Source of the DNA: Cryptomeria japonica
Lineage: Eukaryota > Streptophyta > Pinopsida > Cupressales > Cupressaceae
Length of the DNA: 60,000 bases
NCBI RefSeq assembly: GCF_030272615.1
Contig: NC_081410.1
Coordinates: 567,817,152 to 567,877,151, forward strand
Direction of reading: 5' to 3'
Shown: positions 55,832 to 60,000 of the stretch, in pieces
Numbering within the stretch: the stretch's first letter is position 1
How the letters are laid out: every line of letters starts with the position of its first letter
Notes under the pieces: model-generated
What the model was told of the DNA's origin: nothing
The model's input: the letters and a program-made list of their open reading frames with translations, nothing else
Databases searched by the model: none
Made by a program: the position numbers and the translations under genes

Positions 55832-57490
55832 AGCAGCAAAAAGGAAGGAACACAAGAGCACAAAAGCACAAGAGACACCCCCCCAAATTCACTCAATCAA
55901 AGTACTCCCCCCAAAGTGATGATTTTGGCACTTTATACTTAGTGCGATTACAATGAGCCACTTGCAAAACAAGGCAAAGTGGATTTATGATGCAAATTTT
56001 ACAACTTCTCAAATGAGATACAATAGACTTCAATCAATAGTGCAATGAATCTAACTGAGATTTAAGCAAATATACAAGTACCAAGAGAGCCAAAAATGGC
56101 CAAAATCTGAAAGTACAATTTCTAATTACAATGGCATCAATCTGATAGCATCATGTGAAAGTAGACAAAAAAATATGCACTTTCAAAAAAACGGCACCTG
56201 AAAAGGAGGTCGTATGACCCCAAACGAAGCTTCTGAAGTTGCAAAAACTGGGATTACTTAGGTACAGTCACCAAAAACTGCATTTTCTAAAAAATTAGTG
56301 CATCAAAATCAAAAAATTTCTTCACCACTACGGAGAGCATGAAATTCTAGCCCATTTAAAAAAAATGACACCTAAAAAGAAGCAAAAATGAGCAAGTTAT
56401 GGCCATTTGAAGTTGAACTGCAAAATCAAAACGCTCAATGAGAGGGGCCTGCAAAATTTTTGAAAATGCTAATGTGGCGCTGACGCCAGCAATTCACTGT
56501 GTTAAATTTGACGGTTGTATGACCGTCGCAAAAAATTCGCCTCTCTGCTAACTGGGCGTTCGTACTGTACAGACTGATGACGTGACAAATGACTGTGCAG
56601 GTCGTACCGTATGGATTTGCTGACTGTGCGGTGTGCGTCAGCTCTGCGTGGTAGATGACCTGGCAGTCGTACGAAGCTGACATGTCAGACAGAGGTGGCC
56701 ACGGGCCAATGGCCTCCTGCCACGTGGCGGACGTGGATCGCCGGTTTGTAACGCCAGAGGAGAATATACCGGCGGTCGTGGGGCTGGAAGTTGCCGGAGG
56801 TGGAGGGAAGCGCTGCCGACGGGATCCCGGCGACGCAGGAGCTAGGCGGACGGGACTCGGCAGCATGTAGGTAAGGCGGCCGGCGGCGAAGCGAAGCAGC
56901 CGGCAGCAGCGAGCGGCAATGATGGGACGGTCGCGGCTGCGGGCCTCGGCGACGGCGGGTACAACGGGCAGAGACCGGGAGGACGTCGCCGGTGGTGGTG
57001 TCGGGCGGTGCTGCTGTCGGGGAGCTGCGGCAGGATGATCTACGGCACGGGTACAACACGGACGGCGGTGGGGAGATGGTACGCGGGCTGACAGCGCTGC
57101 AGACCTGCAGGGTACGGCAGGTCACGGGGGGGTCTGCGGACCCCCCAAAAACAACAATTTTTTTTTTTTTTTTTTTGATTTGATTTTTTTTTTTTTTTCA
57201 ATTTTTTTCGAAAAAAAAAATTTCGAAAATTTTCAGAAAATAATTTTATTTTTTTTTTTTGAAAAATATAATAAAAAAATTTCGAAATCCATACGATTAT
57301 AGCAAAATTGGTGAAAAAAATTTTCTCACCAAAATAGGCCAACTTTATAACCAAAATTCATGGAAACGGCCTTCTGGACGCAATGGAGGGGTCGGATCTG
57401 ATCTAGGACGCCTCCAAAAGATGTTGCTCCTCAGATCTGCCTCTTGACGTCGCAATAATGCCTCTTCAAGACTCAACAATGAAGCTCAAC
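55832..57490 (-). other. CopH leader, including a GC-rich block
   Basis: A 1.66-kb leader between primer site and gag. Most is AT-rich, but about 56460-57150 is strongly GC-rich with many CGG/CCG words and is bounded on the right by long T and A homopolymers (57155-57260). Minus-strand frames in the block (near 57125-56685) are Pro/Arg/Ser-rich and resemble no domain I know. Confidence 0.65.
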
Positions 57491-57504
57491 CTACTCTGAT
57501 ACCA
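57491..57504 (-). other. CopH primer-binding site (tRNA-iMet)
   Basis: On the minus strand TGGTATCAGAGTAG, two bases inside the LTR end. Confidence 0.85.
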
Positions 57505-57506
57505 TG

Positions 57507-57959
57507 TGAGATTTTGCCAAGATCAAGAGCTCAATGAAATGTACAAAATAGAGACACAATAGGACAAGAATAAACTGTATTGTCATCAATAGAAAATGAT
57601 CAATAATAATGATTAAGCACCACATACAATGAATATGAGCTTGCTTATATAGGCAAGGCTAGGGATATGTGAGCACACAAACATGACATGTGGCTCAATA
57701 AGAAACAAGGGTAGATAGGAAATAGGTGTGGGTAAGTAGGAGAAATAATATAATAGTCCACATGAGGTGGATCACCCACTAAATGTGGAGTGTAACAACA
57801 AGATCAACACCATAAAAGGTGGAATTTCTCCTACACACACTATCCCAATGTGGCACAAACACCCAAGTGTCTCATACCCAAACTACTATGAAATGCATTT
57901 CCGAAGTAAACTTAAGTAAGTGTAATAATATCCAAGATGAATAATTATTTACACCAACA
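57507..57959 (-). mobile_element. CopH 5' LTR (453 bp)
   Basis: On the + strand TGAGATTTTGCC to ACACCAACA. Flanks outside the element are AACTA on the left (52875-52879) and ATAAC on the right (57960-57964). They do not form a clean five-base duplication; TAACTA/TAACCA offset by one base is the nearest. Confidence 0.88.
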
Positions 57960-59126
57960 ATAACCATCAAAAATCTCAGCTCCACTTGCAATGTTGTTAC
58001 ACATCACAACAAGATTACTATAAAAGCAGCTCCACAAGGCATCCCATCTATCCCAAAGTAGTATAACCTTGTGGAACAGTTAGACAAAACGCCCGCGTTG
58101 ATCTCTATCATAGAACTATTGTGCCTATCTCCATCCCATAAAACAATCTTGGATCAAGCTCTCCAAGAGGCGTCAGTCATTACAAACCTAAATACAAAAC
58201 AGTTCCAAGCCATGGTTGGAAATCTAAGATCATCACCTTGTCTCACTTTCTCTGAAAGTGACAACACATCCTTCCAGCAACCTCATAACGCCTCACTCCA
58301 TATTGAAGGGTTTATCAACCAACATAGGATCGAGCGAGTCTTGATCGACAATGGAGCAGGCCTGAATATCTGTACTCTACAATTAGTCATAGCTTTGGGA
58401 TATGCAATTGAATCAGTGGATCCCCACAAGAAGATCACAATCAAAGCCTATGATGATGTCGAGCGTTCATCCAAAGGAGCTATGGTAATACCAATCCTAA
58501 TGGGCCCGGTGGTGAAACACATTATCTGTCAAGTCCTGGACCTTCCTCTGCCATACAATTTATTGTTAGGAAGACCTTGGATACGTGCCATGCAAGCCGT
58601 TCCATCCACCTACCATCAGTGTATCAAGTTCCCACATAATGGTGTAGAGATCACAATCCTGGGCGATGCAAATCCCTTTGCATATTGTCATAATATAAGT
58701 CATCAACCAGAGATTACCATTCCTAACAATAGAGAAGTCATCTCCTCCACCTCATACATAAGTCCAGCCTCTCTTGCTAGTTCAAACACCACTATACCTA
58801 AGCAAGAAAAGCTCAAGATGAAAATTGCAGAGGAAGGTCCTAGGGAATACAATTTGAGCCAACTCTTTTGTGTGGGACAAATGCCTACTTCTCCTAGAAT
58901 GCATGGTAAACCTCAACAGTTACTTCAAACACCATTGATCAAGCCAACATGTACTTTGACGCCTTTCATCCTTGGAAAGAGTCAAGAGGAAGAAACCAGA
59001 GATGAGGACATAGCAGAATGGATCTATAAAGATCCCATCACCACTGATATTCCACAAGCTAAGCTTCCCATAGATCAGTATGGCAAAGGCCTTCTCATTA
59101 TGCAAAGAATGGGTTACGATGGTTAA
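57960..59126 (+). pseudogene. GypE polyprotein: protease and start of G-patch
   Basis: This continues the gag frame after CopH. A TAG at 58059-58061 precedes EQLDKTPALISIIELLCLSP, a conserved stretch before protease in Tat-type elements. The protease follows: VLIDNGAGLNICTLQLVIAL (active-site Asp-Asn-Gly where Asp-Gly/Ser-Gly is usual), IKAYDDVERSSKGAMVIP and LLLGRPWIRAMQAVPSTYHQ with CIKFPHNGVEITI. Near the end comes the start of a G-patch (LLIMQRMGYDG), ended by TAA at 59124-59126, one step from AAA. Confidence 0.87.
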
Positions 59127-60000
59127 AGTTCTTTGGGACCTTGCGAACAAGGAAGACATGAACCGTTGCAGCCAGAATTAAAGTCGAAGGATAATATAGG
59201 CTTAGGCTTTCAAAAGGAGATCCTTCCTAAGCTCAAATTCAAAGGAAAACCCAGCAAACCTCTATATCAGCCTATTATAAAGAGGTCGCCTCTAATTATA
59301 AAAGCAACATCAAACGCCATAGCAACTCCCCCACTGAGGCTAAAAATCCCAACACAACCATCTACAACGTCAATCATCCCACCAAACAAACCAACAATCC
59401 CACCAGCAGCAACCATAATATCAATAGCACCATTAGCAGCAGCAACTGTATCGGAACCCACAACGGTATCGACAACATCAACAGTTCCAGCAGAAGCAAC
59501 AGAGTCAACACTATCAATACTCCCCATATCAGATTTGTTGATCCCCATCATCCTTCTTCCAGCACCGATCATTTCATCTACAATGGTACATCAACCGATC
59601 ACACCTGCAGTATTTAACTCAAAGGACATCCCAATATGGCATAGTAATCGGATACTGGAAAGTGACTCAGAGACCGACTCACATGAATGGGAATTTGATT
59701 CCATCCAGCTTAATACTTCAGATGAGGAAGACACATCACTACCTCCACCCCGCAAAGACATCCTTGTTTACGGAGAAGCACAGATAAAGATCTCTTGGGT
59801 CCTTGAGCTGGAAACTTCTTCCACAGACCCTACATCACATCCTATGCCTGATTCTGACAGAGAGAGTACCATCAATGACCTTCACCACAATGTATTAACC
59901 CTCACTGACACATCTAACAAACTTAACCTAATCAATGAAGTAATTCCCATTATCCATCCTGAACGCATCAAATGGAACCAGCCTAATCCCCCATGTCTTG
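59127..60000 (+). pseudogene. GypE polyprotein: rest of G-patch and Ser/Thr/Pro-rich linker, runs off the window
   Basis: The same frame continues after the TAA with SSLGPCEQGRHEPLQPELKS ... NIGLGF, completing the G-patch at about 59090-59210. It then enters a Thr/Ser/Pro/Ala-rich linker (PAATIISIAPLAAATVSEPT) and an acidic segment (SDSESDSHEWEFDS, SDEEDTSLPPP). The frame is open to base 60000. By family order RT should follow just right of the window. Minus-strand frames across the linker are shadows of its low-complexity composition. Confidence 0.82.

Noticed and set aside
56435-57125. Arg/Pro-rich minus-strand frames in the GC-rich block as genes
   Set aside because: High GC removes stop codons in several frames at once; no motif supports translation.
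59267-59572. Minus-strand Gly/Val/Asp-rich open frame
   Set aside because: It is antisense to the Ser/Thr/Pro-rich GypE linker and is open because of that low complexity.

Overview
The window is eukaryotic, plant nuclear DNA made almost entirely of nested LTR retrotransposons. No ordinary host gene, rRNA, canonical tRNA gene or CRISPR array was found. The signs are Ty3/gypsy and Ty1/copia domains on both strands, plant tRNA-iMet primer-binding sites (TGGTATCAGAGC), long AT-rich LTRs, stacked old insertions, and a captured plant mobile domain (PMD) gene. It looks most like a large-genome seed plant such as a conifer or other gymnosperm. That last point is an impression I cannot prove from sequence alone. 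Element names below are mine.

Layout. (1) 1-6236: 3' half of GypA (+), a deleted Ty3/gypsy element. A pol remnant is followed by a long 3' region holding an antisense PMD gene with a canonical GT-AG intron, then a polypurine tract and a 784-bp 3' LTR. (2) About 8060-10246 and 41743-43690: HostD (-), the outer element of a nest. Its frame carries Pro-rich coding minisatellites and a G-patch. (3) 10247-41742: insertions in HostD's minisatellite. These are a complete Ty1/copia element (CopA, TSD AGATT) and a chromovirus-like Ty3/gypsy element (GypB). GypB is itself interrupted by a solo-LTR-like insertion (LTR-C). Most of this block is present twice: about 10695-24402 matches 24403-39772, a direct tandem segmental duplication of about 14-15 kb. 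Each copy has since gained its own changes: a SINE in copy 1, and a solo GypA-family LTR and a 674-bp internal duplication in copy 2. (4) 43691-46404: a degenerate repeat field and a truncated copia element, CopG (-). (5) 46405-47056: LTR end and primer site of another gypsy remnant, GypF (+). (6) 47057-60000: GypE (+), a Tat-like Ty3/gypsy element with LTR, long leader, gag, protease and G-patch, running off the window before RT. Its gag-pol frame is split by CopH (-), a 5080-bp copia-like element with matching 453-bp LTRs. CopH encodes gag-protease followed by an unfamiliar C-terminal region in place of integrase and RT.

How the parts relate. All elements seen are broken. Several nonsense codons in GypB are shared by both duplicated copies, so GypB was dead before the duplication. 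Relative order: HostD; then CopA and GypB insertions (order between them unknown), with LTR-S entering CopA and LTR-C entering GypB; then the tandem duplication; then the private changes. Coordinates of LTRs, junctions and repeats come from reading by eye and should be good to a few bases unless marked approximate.
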